64,000 nt of DNA from Streptomyces violaceusniger Tu 4113. Its GTDB lineage: Bacteria; Actinomycetota; Actinomycetes; Streptomycetales; Streptomycetaceae. The position numbers and the translations under genes were made by a program. Positions 19,167 to 28,072 of the stretch are shown one piece after another. The notes below the pieces were generated by a model. It made no database searches and had not been told where the DNA came from. It worked only from the letters and a program-made list of their open reading frames with translations. The stretch spans positions 7,626,001 through 7,690,000 of the forward strand of contig NC_015957.1 in NCBI RefSeq assembly GCF_000147815.2, written 5' to 3'. Every line of letters starts with the position of its first letter. Position 1 is the stretch's first letter.

Positions 19167-19862
19167 TCACGGTGCTCCCGCGTCGCCGCCCACCGCCGCG
19201 TCCCCGCCCCGGTCCCCGGTGGTCTCCTCGCGCGGCGCCAGTCCCGCGAAGTCGCCGGTGTCGCCGAGCCGGACGACGAAGGGCCGGGTCGGGGTGTACC
19301 GGATCGCGGTGACCGAGCAGGGCTCGACCGAGATCCGCTGAAAGAGATCGAGATGCAGTCCGAGGGCGTCCGCGACCAGTGCCTTGATGACGTCCCCGTG
19401 GGAGCACATCAGATAGACCGCGTTGGCGCCGTGCTCCTGCTCGATCCGGGCGTTCCAGTCGCGCACCGCCTCGACCGCGCGCGTGTGCATCGCGCGCATG
19501 GACTCGCCACCGGGGAAGGCGGCGGCGGACGGATGCTGCTGGACGATGTTCATCAGTGGTTCATCGGCGAGCTCGGCGAGCTTACGGCCCGACCAGTCTC
19601 CGTAGTGGCACTCACCGATCCGGTCGTCGGGGTGCAGCGGCAGTTCGGGGCGGGCGGCGAGCAGCGGGGCCAGCGTCTCCCGGCAGCGCTGCAGGGGGCT
19701 GGTGACGGCGGCGGCCAGGGGCAGCCCGGCCAGCCTGCCGGGCAGCGCCGCGGCCTGGGCCGCACCGCGCTCGTCGAGGGCGACACCGGGGGTCCAGCCC
19801 GCGAGGAGGCCCGCGGTGTTGGCGGGGGACCGGCCGTGCCGTACGAGGATCAGCATGGGCAT
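19167..19862 (-). CDS. Histidine phosphatase (phosphoglycerate mutase-like)
   Basis: 231 aa from the ATG at 19862. The second ATG, 6 nt on, is an alternative. Phosphohistidine motif LILVRHGRSPAN at the N-terminus, second catalytic part IGECHYGDWSG and C-terminal MCSHGDVIKALVADALG place it in histidine phosphatase branch 1, actinobacterial MSMEG_4193-type. Gly/Asp-rich tail of about 25 residues. The substrate is unknown. Upstream of DUF3090 and the PI-kinase-like gene on the same strand, likely one transcript. Confidence 0.85.
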   Translation of the reverse strand: MPMLILVRHGRSPANTAGLLAGWTPGVALDERGAAQAAALPGRLAGLPLAAAVTSPLQRCRETLAPLLAARPELPLHPDDRIGECHYGDWSGRKLAELADEPLMNIVQQHPSAAAFPGGESMRAMHTRAVEAVRDWNARIEQEHGANAVYLMCSHGDVIKALVADALGLHLDLFQRISVEPCSVTAIRYTPTRPFVVRLGDTGDFAGLAPREETTGDRGGDAAVGGDAGAP

Positions 19863-19959
19863 GCCTGCCACCCTACGACCCCTCCGGCGCCGCTCAGCGG
19901 CGGTGCGCACCGCTCCCGCACAGGGCCCCCTTGTGCGTACCGGCAGCACGCGAGGCAGA

Positions 19960-20952
19960 ATGCGCTGCGTGATCGTGGATTGTGCCATCTACCGGGACGG
20001 GTGCCGCACCGAGGGACCCGCCGACTTCTCCGACGCCCTCGACGAGGCGCGCGCGAGCGGGGACGCCTTCTTGTGGATCGGCCTGCATGAGCCGACCGAG
20101 AAGGAGTTCGAGCTGGTCACCAGCGAGTTCGGGCTTCATCCGCTGGCTGTGGAGGACGCCCTGTGCGCCCACCAGAGGCCGAAGCTGGAGGTCTATGACG
20201 ACTCGCTGTTCCTGGTGCTCAAGCCGATCCAGTACGACGACAAGGCCGGCACCGTCACAGCGGGTGAGCTGATGGTCTTCGTCGGTGACTCCTTCGTGGT
20301 GACCGTAAGGCACGGCGAAGCGAATCCGCTCGGCGCGGTGCGGGACCGGCTGGAGAAGAGGCCGGAGGTGCTGCAGCACGGTCCGACGGCGGTGATGTAC
20401 GCGGTCTCCGACGCGGTCGTGGACCACTACCTGGACGTGGCCGACGCGCTGCACGGGGACCTGGAGGGGCTGGAGACGGAGGTGTTCGCCCCGAACGGGG
20501 GCGCCGGGCAGAACACCGCCGGGCGGATCTACGCCTTCAAGCGCGAGGTGATGGAATTCCGCCGGTCGACCGGGCCGTTGGGGGAGCCGATGGAGCGGCT
20601 CACCGGCGCCGGGGTGCCGTTCGTGCACGAGGGCTCCCGGCCGTTCTTCCGCGATGTCAGCGACCATCTGACCCGGGTGAACGAGCATGTGGAGGGGCTG
20701 GACCGGCTGCTGTCGGACATCCTCTCCGCCCATCTCGCGCAGATGGGCGTGCGGCAGAACGACGACATGCGGAAGATCTCGGCGTGGGCGGCGATGGCCG
20801 CGGTGCCGACGATGATCGCCGGGATCTACGGCATGAATTTCGAGCACATGCCGGAGCTGAAGCAGCCCTGGGGATACCCGGGGGTGGTCGCGCTCATGGC
20901 CGGTGTGATCGCCGTGCTGTACCGCTGGTTCAAGCGGCGCGGGTGGCTCTGA
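19960..20952 (+). CDS. corA: CorA-type magnesium/cobalt transporter
   Basis: 330 aa from the ATG at 19960. A GTG at 19969 is an alternative start. The large cytosolic N-terminal domain is followed by two C-terminal transmembrane helices with the selectivity motif GMNFEHMPE between them (about residue 290). The terminal segment YRWFKRRGWL is positively charged, as in CorA. It is transcribed divergently from the phosphatase and converges on the ferritin-like gene. Confidence 0.92.
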   Translation: MRCVIVDCAIYRDGCRTEGPADFSDALDEARASGDAFLWIGLHEPTEKEFELVTSEFGLHPLAVEDALCAHQRPKLEVYDDSLFLVLKPIQYDDKAGTVTAGELMVFVGDSFVVTVRHGEANPLGAVRDRLEKRPEVLQHGPTAVMYAVSDAVVDHYLDVADALHGDLEGLETEVFAPNGGAGQNTAGRIYAFKREVMEFRRSTGPLGEPMERLTGAGVPFVHEGSRPFFRDVSDHLTRVNEHVEGLDRLLSDILSAHLAQMGVRQNDDMRKISAWAAMAAVPTMIAGIYGMNFEHMPELKQPWGYPGVVALMAGVIAVLYRWFKRRGWL

Positions 20953-20983
20953 GCCGGTGGCGCTGCCGAAGCCGTAGTCGGGC

Positions 20984-21790
20984 TCAGACGAACTCGGGCG
21001 CCTCGGGTGCGCCGGAGGCGCTCTGCGCGGGCCCGCCGAGCGCGTTGCGCCGCTCGGGCATCCGCAGGGACACCATGCGCCGCCAGCCGCCCAGCCGCTC
21101 GTACATGTGCAGGGCGTGGATCCCGGCCGCGAACAGCGCGGACTTCGGCTTGGGCCAGCCGAGAACGCGCCCCATGTGGGCCATCACGGCCAGGCTGACG
21201 TCCCGGTAGACCTCCATCTCGACGAGCGCGGTCTCCCGCAGGGCCCGCTGGATGGTCCGGCCGTATCCGGCGGCGGCCAGGCGCAGCAACTCCTCATGAC
21301 AGTAGGCGAGGTGGTTGTCCTCGTCCTCGGCGATCATGCGCACGGCGCGGCCGAGGTCGGGGTGGTCGCCGAAGTACCTGCGCAACACCACCATCTGGGC
21401 GGAGGCGCGCTGTTCGGTGACCCGGCTGTGGGCGAGGTAGATCACGATGTCGTGCTCGGTGAGCGGCTCGTCGCGGCGCAGCTTGTCATGGGCGAGGCCG
21501 ATGCCGCGCGCCTCCAGGAGCATCGTGTAGTCGGCCTCGCGCGGCACCTCCATGGGCTCCAGATCGCGCTTGCCCAGCAGGGCGTTGAAGATCCGGCCGT
21601 GTTTGTCCTCGTCGGCGCCATGGCGGGCGATCTTGGGGGCGAGGTCGCGCAGGCTCTCGGGCACGAGGGCGGCGATCCGGCCGTTCTCCCAGCCTCCCTG
21701 GGCCTCCCCGCTGGCCGCGACGGAGCAGAAGAGCCGGAACGACTCGTCGTTGTCGAGGATCTCCTGGAACACGCTTTTCGCCGAGAGCAT
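20984..21790 (-). CDS. Ferritin-like diiron-domain protein
   Basis: 268 aa. The ATG at 21790 was chosen because GGAGGT precedes it by 7 nt. Longer in-frame starts lack a ribosome site. The helical bundle carries paired Glu/His motifs: DEDKHGRIF (about residue 85), SRVTEQRASAQ, and AEDEDNHLAYCHEE (about 165), which fit a ferritin-like diiron site. A long C-terminal helix region is followed by a polar tail. Function is unknown, perhaps oxidative-stress or iron-related. Confidence 0.8.
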   Translation of the reverse strand: MLSAKSVFQEILDNDESFRLFCSVAASGEAQGGWENGRIAALVPESLRDLAPKIARHGADEDKHGRIFNALLGKRDLEPMEVPREADYTMLLEARGIGLAHDKLRRDEPLTEHDIVIYLAHSRVTEQRASAQMVVLRRYFGDHPDLGRAVRMIAEDEDNHLAYCHEELLRLAAAGYGRTIQRALRETALVEMEVYRDVSLAVMAHMGRVLGWPKPKSALFAAGIHALHMYERLGGWRRMVSLRMPERRNALGGPAQSASGAPEAPEFV

Positions 21791-22250
21791 CGCCGCCACC
21801 TCCGAGCGCTTGTCGTGCGCCGCCGTGCGCTTCCGTGCCGACATCCACGCAGGGGCTGCGCAGAAAAAGTCAACGGCCCGGTGGGCGCGGCGGCAACAGC
21901 TCAGGCTCACGGCTCGGCCGAACGGAGGACGGCGAGGGCGCCGCGTCCCCGTAACTCCTGAGCGGCGCAGGCGTTGTGCTGGACGACGGCCGTGGCGGGG
22001 AAGACCCCCGAGCCCCCACCACGGCCGCAGAACTTCCCGGCGCGGCCCTGAGCCGACTCCTCAGCCGAGCCGGCTCCCCCAGGGCCTTCGACCGCCGCTG
22101 TGCGGCTTGCCACGGCCTCGCGTGTGTCATCGCGGCCCTTACGGCGACCAGGCCCTTACGGCGACCAGGCCCTTGCAGCGAGCAGGGGCCGCCCCTGGCG
22201 CTCGTCGTCCCCTCAGCGCCCGATGACGGCCTTGGCACTCGTCGCCGCCC
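21791..22250. other. Intergenic region with short tandem repeats
   Basis: A 460-nt gap. The right-hand side of the ferritin-like gene should contain its promoter (AT-richer AGAAAAAGTCAACG, about 21862-21875). No coding frame with a good ribosome site and recognisable product is seen. The most obvious feature is a 17-bp tandem repeat at 22134-22167 just before the end of the convergent-side oxidoreductase gene. Confidence 0.5.
22134..22181. repeat. 17-bp tandem repeat
   Basis: GGCCCTTACGGCGACCA occurs at 22134-22150 and again at 22151-22167, followed by a degenerate third copy to about 22181. It lies in non-coding DNA 70 nt downstream of the stop of the LLM oxidoreductase. No function is apparent. 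Confidence 0.8.
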
Positions 22251-23300
22251 TTATGCGACTCCGGCCCGCTCCAGGGCCTCCACGCCCGCCCGCAGCCCGG
22301 CGAGGCGCTCCTCCAGCGTGAAGCCCGCGGGCGTGAGCGACAGGGTGGTGACCCCGGCCTCCGCGTACGCCTGCATGCGGTCCGCGATGCGCTCGACGGG
22401 GCCGAGCAGCGAGGTGGAGTCGATCAGCTCGTGGGGGACGGCCGCGGCGGCGCCCTGCTTGTCCCCGGAGAGGTACTTCTCCTGGATCTCGGCGGCCTCC
22501 TTCTCGTACCCCATGCGCTGCGCGAGCTTGTTGTAGAAGTTCTGCTTGGCGCTGCCCATGCCGCCCACGTAGAGCGCCGTGTACGGGCGGAACTGGTCGG
22601 CGAGGGCGCGGACGTCGTCGCCGAGGGCCATGGGGACGGTGGGCACCACGTCGAAGCCCTCGAGGTCCTTGCCCGCCTTCTCCCGGCCCGCGCGCAGCGA
22701 GCTGAGGGTGGTCGCCTCGGCGTGCTCGGGCGCGTAGAAGAGGACCAGGGCGCCGTCGGCGATCTCGCCGGTCTGCTCCAGGTTCTTCGGGCCGATGGCC
22801 GCGATGTACAGCGGGATGTACTCCCGCACCGGGTGCACGGTCAGCTTGAGGGGCTTGCCGGGGCCGTCGGGCAGCGGCAGCGTCCAGTTCTGGCCCTCGT
22901 GCGTCAGCCGCTCGCGTGACATCGCCTTGCGGATGATCTCCACGTACTCGCGGGTGCGGGCGAGCGGCTTGTCGAACCGCGTCCCGTACCAGCCCTCGGA
23001 CACCTGCGGCCCCGAGACGCCGAGCCCGAGGCGGAAGCGGCCACCGGAGAGAGTGTCGAGAGTGGCGGCGGTCATGGCCGTCATGGCCGGAGTCCGGGCC
23101 GGAATCTGGAAGATGGCGGAGCCGACGTCGATGTGCTCGGTCTGCGCGGCGACCCACGCGAGGACCGTGGCCGCGTCCGAACCGTAGGCTTCGGCGGCCC
23201 AGCACACGGCATAGCCGAGCCGGTCGGCCTCGCGGGCGACCTCGAGGTTGTCCGCGTCCATTCCGGCGCCCCAGTAGCCGAGGTTGATGCCGAGCCTCAT
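22251..23300 (-). CDS. LLM-class F420-dependent oxidoreductase
   Basis: 349 aa from the ATG at 23300 (MRLGINLGYWG). TIM-barrel luciferase-like monooxygenase features: the N-terminal LGINLGYWGAGMDADNLEVA, GGRFRLGLGVSGPQVSEGWYG, and LYIAAIGPKNLEQTGEIADG. This resembles actinobacterial F420-dependent enzymes rather than FMN luciferases. Substrate unknown. A 14-bp palindrome lies 11 nt upstream of the start. Confidence 0.85.
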   Translation of the reverse strand: MRLGINLGYWGAGMDADNLEVAREADRLGYAVCWAAEAYGSDAATVLAWVAAQTEHIDVGSAIFQIPARTPAMTAMTAATLDTLSGGRFRLGLGVSGPQVSEGWYGTRFDKPLARTREYVEIIRKAMSRERLTHEGQNWTLPLPDGPGKPLKLTVHPVREYIPLYIAAIGPKNLEQTGEIADGALVLFYAPEHAEATTLSSLRAGREKAGKDLEGFDVVPTVPMALGDDVRALADQFRPYTALYVGGMGSAKQNFYNKLAQRMGYEKEAAEIQEKYLSGDKQGAAAAVPHELIDSTSLLGPVERIADRMQAYAEAGVTTLSLTPAGFTLEERLAGLRAGVEALERAGVA

Positions 23301-23310
23301 ACCGCACCCC

Positions 23311-23324
23311 TTACTGATCAGTAA
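23311..23324. promoter_or_regulatory. Perfect 14-bp palindrome at the LLM oxidoreductase promoter
   Basis: TTACTGATCAGTAA is a perfect palindrome between the divergent LLM oxidoreductase (start 23300) and aldo/keto reductase (start 23428) genes. It is close enough to the LLM start to cover its promoter or leader. The size and AT-rich symmetric halves resemble TetR-type operators. No such regulator is adjacent. Confidence 0.5.
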
Positions 23325-23427
23325 CGTCGCTGTTCCGGGGACTCTAGCGCGCATGGCCGGGATACGTCAGGGGTGGGTTATCCACAGGCTGCCACGGGGC
23401 GCTTTCCGGACAGTAATCTCGACGTTC

Positions 23428-24408
23428 ATGGAGCTAAGGCACCTCGGCCGCACGGGCCTGCGCGTCTCCCGGCTCGGGCTCGGCACGCTCACATGGGGGC
23501 GGGCCACGGACGAACACGACGCCGCGGATCAGCTCAAGGCGTTCTGGGAGGCGGGCGGGACACTGGTCGACACCGCGGATGTCTACGCGGACGGCGGCGC
23601 CGAATACCTCCTGGGGCAGTTACTGGAGGGGCTGTTGCCGCGGCGCGATCTGCAGATCGCCACCAAGGCCGGCAGCGTGCCCGATCCCGACCGCCGCTTC
23701 GACGGTTCGCGCGGCCATCTGCTGGGCGCGCTGGACGCCTCCCTGGAGCGGCTGGGCACGGACTATGTCGACCTGTGGCAGGTGCACGCCTTCGATCCGT
23801 TCACCCCGCTCGAGGAGACCTTGCAGGCGCTCGACATCGCGGTCAGCAGCGGCCGGGCCCGCTATGTGGGGGTGTCCAACTTCAGCGGCTGGCAGCTCGC
23901 GAAAGCCGCCACCTGGCAGCTTGCCTCCTCCGGCGCGCACACCCGGCTGGCCAGCACGCAGATGGAGTATTCGCTGCTCCAGCGCGGTGTGGAGCGCGAG
24001 GTGCTGCCCGCCGCCCTCGACCTCGGCGTCGGGCTGCTGCCGTCCTCGCCGCTCGGTCGCGGTGTGCTCACCGGCAAGTACCGCCATACGACACCCGCCG
24101 ACTCGCGCGGCGCCTCCGAGCTCGCGGCCTTCGTCGCCCCGTATCTGGACGAGGAGGCGAGCCGGATCGTCGAGGCGGGCGCCATAGCCGCCGACGGCCT
24201 GGCGACCACCGCCCTCAATGTGGCACTCGCCTGGGTCCGCGACCGTCCGGGTGTCACCGCGCCGATCGTCGGCGCGCGCAACGCACAGCAGCTGAGAGCG
24301 GCGTTGTCGGCGGAGAGCCTTAGTCTTCCGGACGAGATCTGCCAGGCGCTCGACGATGTGTCGGCGCCCGTGCACCGCTATCCCGATCAGGACTGGAGCA
24401 CGCTGTGA
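23428..24408 (+). CDS. Aldo/keto reductase
   Basis: 326 aa from the ATG at 23428 (MELRHLGRTGLRVSRLGLG). AKR tetrad: DTADVYADGGAEYLLG (Asp, Tyr), ATKAGS (Lys) and WQVHAFD (His). The C-terminal NADPH-binding GARNAQQLRAAL is typical. Its stop overlaps the GTG of the next gene (GTGA at 24405-24408), so the two are translationally coupled. Substrate unknown. Confidence 0.88.
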   Translation: MELRHLGRTGLRVSRLGLGTLTWGRATDEHDAADQLKAFWEAGGTLVDTADVYADGGAEYLLGQLLEGLLPRRDLQIATKAGSVPDPDRRFDGSRGHLLGALDASLERLGTDYVDLWQVHAFDPFTPLEETLQALDIAVSSGRARYVGVSNFSGWQLAKAATWQLASSGAHTRLASTQMEYSLLQRGVEREVLPAALDLGVGLLPSSPLGRGVLTGKYRHTTPADSRGASELAAFVAPYLDEEASRIVEAGAIAADGLATTALNVALAWVRDRPGVTAPIVGARNAQQLRAALSAESLSLPDEICQALDDVSAPVHRYPDQDWSTL

Positions 24409-26816
24409 GTACCGACCGCCTCGCCGGCGAGGCCGCATCCGCGCCCGAGGAGGCCGAGCCCAATCCCGCCGAGCCGGCGGAGCCGGGCGGGCCCGGGACC
24501 CCGGACCCGGGCGGCCCCGGAGGCCCCGCCACCGCCGGGCCGGACCCGGACCACACCCCGGGCGACCACAGCGCGCCCGGCGGCGCGGGCGCCCCCTCGG
24601 GGGCGGCCCGGAACGACGCGGGGGCTGCGACCGCAGTGCCCGCCGGACGAGGCGGGGCCGACGCCACCGAGGCTCCCGCCGCCGGAACGGGCGGCACCCA
24701 CGGCGGGAGCGGCGACCGCGAGCAGGGCCCGGCTGCCCCCAGTGACGGGGCGGGCGGGAAGGGGCGGCGGTCGGCGGCGGCTGAGGCGTTGGCCGCCGCT
24801 GTACGGGCCGTGGAGAGCGGTGAGCGGTCGGCGGCGTCGTTCTTCAGCGACGCCCCCGCGCGCCGTCCGGCGGCGCCCGCCGCACCCGCCGCACCCGCCG
24901 CGCCCGTGCGCGAGCAGCCCCGTGCGGCGGCTCCCGCCCCCGCGCCCGCTCCCGTGCGCCCGCCGTCGGCCCGTCCGGCGTCCGGGCCAGGGGGCGAGGT
25001 CCCCGGCAGCGGGGACGTCCGGCAGGTGCTCGCGGCGGGCGGAGCCCCCGAGACCCTGGCCGAGCCGGTCGCCGAAACGCTCGGGGAGCGTGCAGCCGAG
25101 GCGCTGCGCGAGGACCCGTGGCAGTTGCTGGCCGTGCCCGGTGTGCGCCCCGAACAGGCGGACGGCTTCGCCCGCTCCCTCCTCGGCCCGGACTGCGAGC
25201 CCGGCGACGAGCGCCGTGCGCTGGCGCTCACCGGCTGGCTGCTGGAGCGCGCCGCCCTCGAAGGACACACCGCCCTGGAGTCGTCCACGCTGCGCGACGC
25301 GCTCGCCAAGGTGTCCGTCCCGGACCCGGACGAGGCACTGCGCACCGCGATCGCGGAGGGCGCGGTGCTGGTGTTCCAGGACGCGATCGACGCCCCGCCG
25401 GGGGCCCGTCCCCAGGCGGCCGACGACGAGGACGCCGAGCAGCCGGTGCGGGTGCTGCTGGGGCTGGACCGCTATGCCCTGGCGGAGGAGAGCCTGGCCG
25501 ACGCTCTCGCCCGGCTGGCGAGCACCTTCGCCCCGTCACAGGGCGGCGCGGCGGACGGCGAGCCGCCCACGGGCGGCCCCGGCGCGCCCGAGTGGGAGAG
25601 CGCGGCCGCCGCCGCGCCGACCGCTTCCGCCGCGGAGCTGATCCGTACGGTCGCGGCCCACGGCCTGGTCGCCCACAGCGGTGCCGAGGCGGCGCGCGCC
25701 GAACCGGCGGCACTGGTCGCCGCCGCCCGCGCCCTGGGCCTGCGGGCCTACGCGGCGGCGCACAGCGAGGACGGCAGGCGGCGGCTGGCCGCCTTGCTGA
25801 GCGAGGCCCAGGGTGCCGCCCCGGAGACCGCCCCCGCGGATCCGGAGGCCGCCTCTGCGGCCGTCACCGTCGCCGGGCTGCTGGCCGACGCCGAGGGCCC
25901 CGGACGCGACGAGGAGGGCGCGCTCGCGCTCGATCTGCTCGCCGTGCTGGACGCCCCGCAGCTCGATGTGGAAACGGCCGCGATGCTCGTCGAGTCGCTG
26001 CCGGACGGCGCCCGTCTGGTGCTGAGCGGGGATCCCGGGGTGCTGTGGTCGGCCGGCCCCGGCCGGGTCTTCGCGGATCTGGTGGCGGCCCGCCGCTGCC
26101 CGCAGGTCGTCTCCCGCACCCCCGACCCGGGCCCGATCGGCGAACTGGTCTCGGGGATCGGGATCGGCGAGCTCAACCAGGTGGAGGCGCCCGGCAAGGA
26201 GGTCGTGATCGTGCCCGTGCGGGACGCGGGCGAGGCGGTGCACCGCACCGTGCAGCTCGTGGCCGACTCGGTGCCCCGTGCGATCGGCATCCCGGCCGAG
26301 CAGACCCAGGTGATCACCCCGGGCCACGGTGGCGCGGCCGGCACCCGCGCGCTCAACGCCGCACTGAAGACCCGGCTCAACCCCGGCCCCGGCCGGTTCG
26401 GCGGCTTCGACCCGGGCGACCGCGTGGCGTACACCCCGGCCCCGGGCCGTACGGTGCCCGGCACCGTGGTCTCGGCGGACGCCGAGGGGCTGCGTCTGGA
26501 CTGCGCGGGCACCCCCGTCGTGGTGCCGCCCACGGAGGTCGGCGAGCTAGTGCGGCACGGCTGGGCCCTCACCGCGCACCAGGCGGCCGGAGCGCGCTGG
26601 CCCGCGGCCGTGGTGGTGCTGCCGGGCGACGCCACGGCGGGGCTGACCCGCGCCTGGATCTACACGGCCTTCAGCCGCGGTGAGCGCCATCTGTCGGTGG
26701 TCCACGGCGCGGACGCGGCGCTGCCCCGGGCAGTGGCGGAGATCCCCTTCAAGGAGCGCACCACACGGCTGCGCGCCCTGCTCCAGGCCCAGGTCCCGGC
26801 CGGGTCCGCGGGCTGA
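24405..26816 (+). CDS. RecD2-like protein with degenerate helicase motifs
   Basis: 803 aa from a GTG overlapping the upstream stop. Residues 1 to about 200 are Ala/Gly/Pro-rich and low-complexity. Residues about 205-300 resemble the RecD2 helix-hairpin-helix region (EDPWQLLAVPGVRPEQADGFA). The helicase region lacks any Walker A GxGKT. Its Walker B position reads LDLLAVLDAPQLD, and motif III remains as LVLSGDPGVLWSAGPGRVFADL. The C-terminal part keeps the UvrD-C-like segment WIYTAFSRGERHLSVV. It is probably a non-hydrolysing relative that could bind DNA. Confidence 0.75.
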   Translation: MSTDRLAGEAASAPEEAEPNPAEPAEPGGPGTPDPGGPGGPATAGPDPDHTPGDHSAPGGAGAPSGAARNDAGAATAVPAGRGGADATEAPAAGTGGTHGGSGDREQGPAAPSDGAGGKGRRSAAAEALAAAVRAVESGERSAASFFSDAPARRPAAPAAPAAPAAPVREQPRAAAPAPAPAPVRPPSARPASGPGGEVPGSGDVRQVLAAGGAPETLAEPVAETLGERAAEALREDPWQLLAVPGVRPEQADGFARSLLGPDCEPGDERRALALTGWLLERAALEGHTALESSTLRDALAKVSVPDPDEALRTAIAEGAVLVFQDAIDAPPGARPQAADDEDAEQPVRVLLGLDRYALAEESLADALARLASTFAPSQGGAADGEPPTGGPGAPEWESAAAAAPTASAAELIRTVAAHGLVAHSGAEAARAEPAALVAAARALGLRAYAAAHSEDGRRRLAALLSEAQGAAPETAPADPEAASAAVTVAGLLADAEGPGRDEEGALALDLLAVLDAPQLDVETAAMLVESLPDGARLVLSGDPGVLWSAGPGRVFADLVAARRCPQVVSRTPDPGPIGELVSGIGIGELNQVEAPGKEVVIVPVRDAGEAVHRTVQLVADSVPRAIGIPAEQTQVITPGHGGAAGTRALNAALKTRLNPGPGRFGGFDPGDRVAYTPAPGRTVPGTVVSADAEGLRLDCAGTPVVVPPTEVGELVRHGWALTAHQAAGARWPAAVVVLPGDATAGLTRAWIYTAFSRGERHLSVVHGADAALPRAVAEIPFKERTTRLRALLQAQVPAGSAG

Positions 26817-26860
26817 CCGGCGGCCCGGCCGCGGCCCGCGACAGGCCCCGGGAACACCAC

Positions 26861-26902
26861 GGCCCCGGATCGTCCCACCCTGAGGCGGGGCGATCCGGGG
26901 CC
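26861..26902. terminator. Bidirectional hairpin terminator
   Basis: A 16-bp stem with one G-T pair (26861-26876 with 26887-26902) and a 10-nt loop lies between the convergent RecD-like gene and the acidic protein gene. It is the only strong structure in the 112-nt gap. Confidence 0.8.
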
Positions 26903-26928
26903 GGGTGATCGGTCCGGAGCCGTGATGC

Positions 26929-27612
26929 TCAGCTACCCGGTTCCAGCACCTCCAGCTCGTCCTCGTCCTCGAGCTCTTCGTCCTCGAGCTCCTCGTCGAA
27001 GACCGAGCTCATGTCGAAGCGGCACACGACCATATGCGGATCCGCCTGGTCGAAGGGGGCCGAGAGCCACTCCCCCGGCTCCGGGGGCTCCTCGGCCGCC
27101 ACCACCCAGAGCGTGGAGTCGCCCTCCTCGAGGCCGAACTCCTTGTGGCGAGAGGCGATCTCATCCGCCTCGAACTCGCCGAAGACCACGCCCAAGGCGG
27201 TGTGCACACTCTCTCCGGCGGCCGCGCCGCCGCCCTGCCTGTCGCTCCCTGTGTCGATGTCCGGATCCAGGTCAGCGATCCGCTGCGCCTGCGAGAGCAG
27301 CCGCTGCGGTTCGACGACGACGTAGTCCCTGCGGATCAGCACGCTCAGCGCGCTCGGCTCCTCCGGCCCGGCATAGGCGGGGAGGCGGTCGTCACCAGGG
27401 ATCTCGAAGGGCGTCACCTCGTCGTAGGCGTCATAGAGCAGCTCGTCGTAGACCTCGGCTGCCGCGGCCAGTTCGTTGAACGCGGCGTAGACGGCCGGAT
27501 CGCCTTCCCCCGACCGGCGTTCGACAGCGTCGAGGTGACGATCCAGTGCGGCTTTCACCGCTTCGGCAGCGGCGCGTACCTCGGCAGCGGATGGCTGCGC
27601 AGCATCAGACAT
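26929..27612 (-). CDS. Conserved hypothetical acidic protein
   Basis: 227 aa from the ATG at 27612 (MSDAAQPSAAE). An upstream in-frame start adds 13 residues and is less likely. The N-terminal half is helical (AEAVKAALDRHLDAVERRSG). A central part reads ALSVLIRRDYVVVEP. The C-terminus is extremely acidic (about 20 Glu/Asp in the last 30 residues). No family is assigned from sequence alone. It is divergent from a DUF5703 gene across a 47-nt gap. Confidence 0.75.
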   Translation of the reverse strand: MSDAAQPSAAEVRAAAEAVKAALDRHLDAVERRSGEGDPAVYAAFNELAAAAEVYDELLYDAYDEVTPFEIPGDDRLPAYAGPEEPSALSVLIRRDYVVVEPQRLLSQAQRIADLDPDIDTGSDRQGGGAAAGESVHTALGVVFGEFEADEIASRHKEFGLEEGDSTLWVVAAEEPPEPGEWLSAPFDQADPHMVVCRFDMSSVFDEELEDEELEDEDELEVLEPGS

Positions 27613-27659
27613 AGTGCAGACGCTATCCGTAGCAGGGCAGTTCCCGCACAATAGATGCG

Positions 27660-27848
27660 ATGCCGGAATACGAATTCTGTGATGTGTATGTGCCGCGCGG
27701 GGTTTCCCGCAAGGCCACTACCCGCCTGCTCACCGACCATGCTGAGTACGGACACTGGGAGTTGGATCGCCTGAGACTCAACCCCGACGGCAGCCGCAGA
27801 GTGCGATTGCGGCGCCGGATCATCCGCCAGCTCCGGGCCACCTGGTAG
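27660..27848 (+). CDS. DUF5703 family small basic protein
   Basis: 62 aa, MPEYEFCDVYVPRGVSRKAT..., ending in a basic helix (RRVRLRRRIIRQLRATW). It matches the compact actinobacterial DUF5703 family as I remember it. The ATG is only 47 nt from the divergent start of the acidic protein, so the two share a promoter region. A strong hairpin follows. Function unknown. The basic C-terminus might bind nucleic acid. Confidence 0.8.
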   Translation: MPEYEFCDVYVPRGVSRKATTRLLTDHAEYGHWELDRLRLNPDGSRRVRLRRRIIRQLRATW

Positions 27849-27867
27849 CGGGCCGGTACACGACGGA

Positions 27868-27894
27868 GCGGGCCCCGCTCGGTGCGGGGCCCGC
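27868..27894. terminator. Hairpin terminator after DUF5703 gene
   Basis: A perfect 11-bp stem (27868-27878 with 27884-27894) with a 5-nt loop TCGGT begins 20 nt after the stop codon. Confidence 0.8.
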
Positions 27895-28072
27895 CGTGAG
27901 TGACGCCACGGTCACCCGGCGTAGGAGATCCGGTGTGTGATGCGTGGCATGCGAGGTGCGGTGCGCGGTAGGCGGTGCCCGGCGAGTGAGGCGTTACGAC
28001 CACCGCACGGCACGATCTCGACCTGTCTCACCTGTCTGTCCCACCCGTCGCACTTGGCAGCGCGATGTGTGA

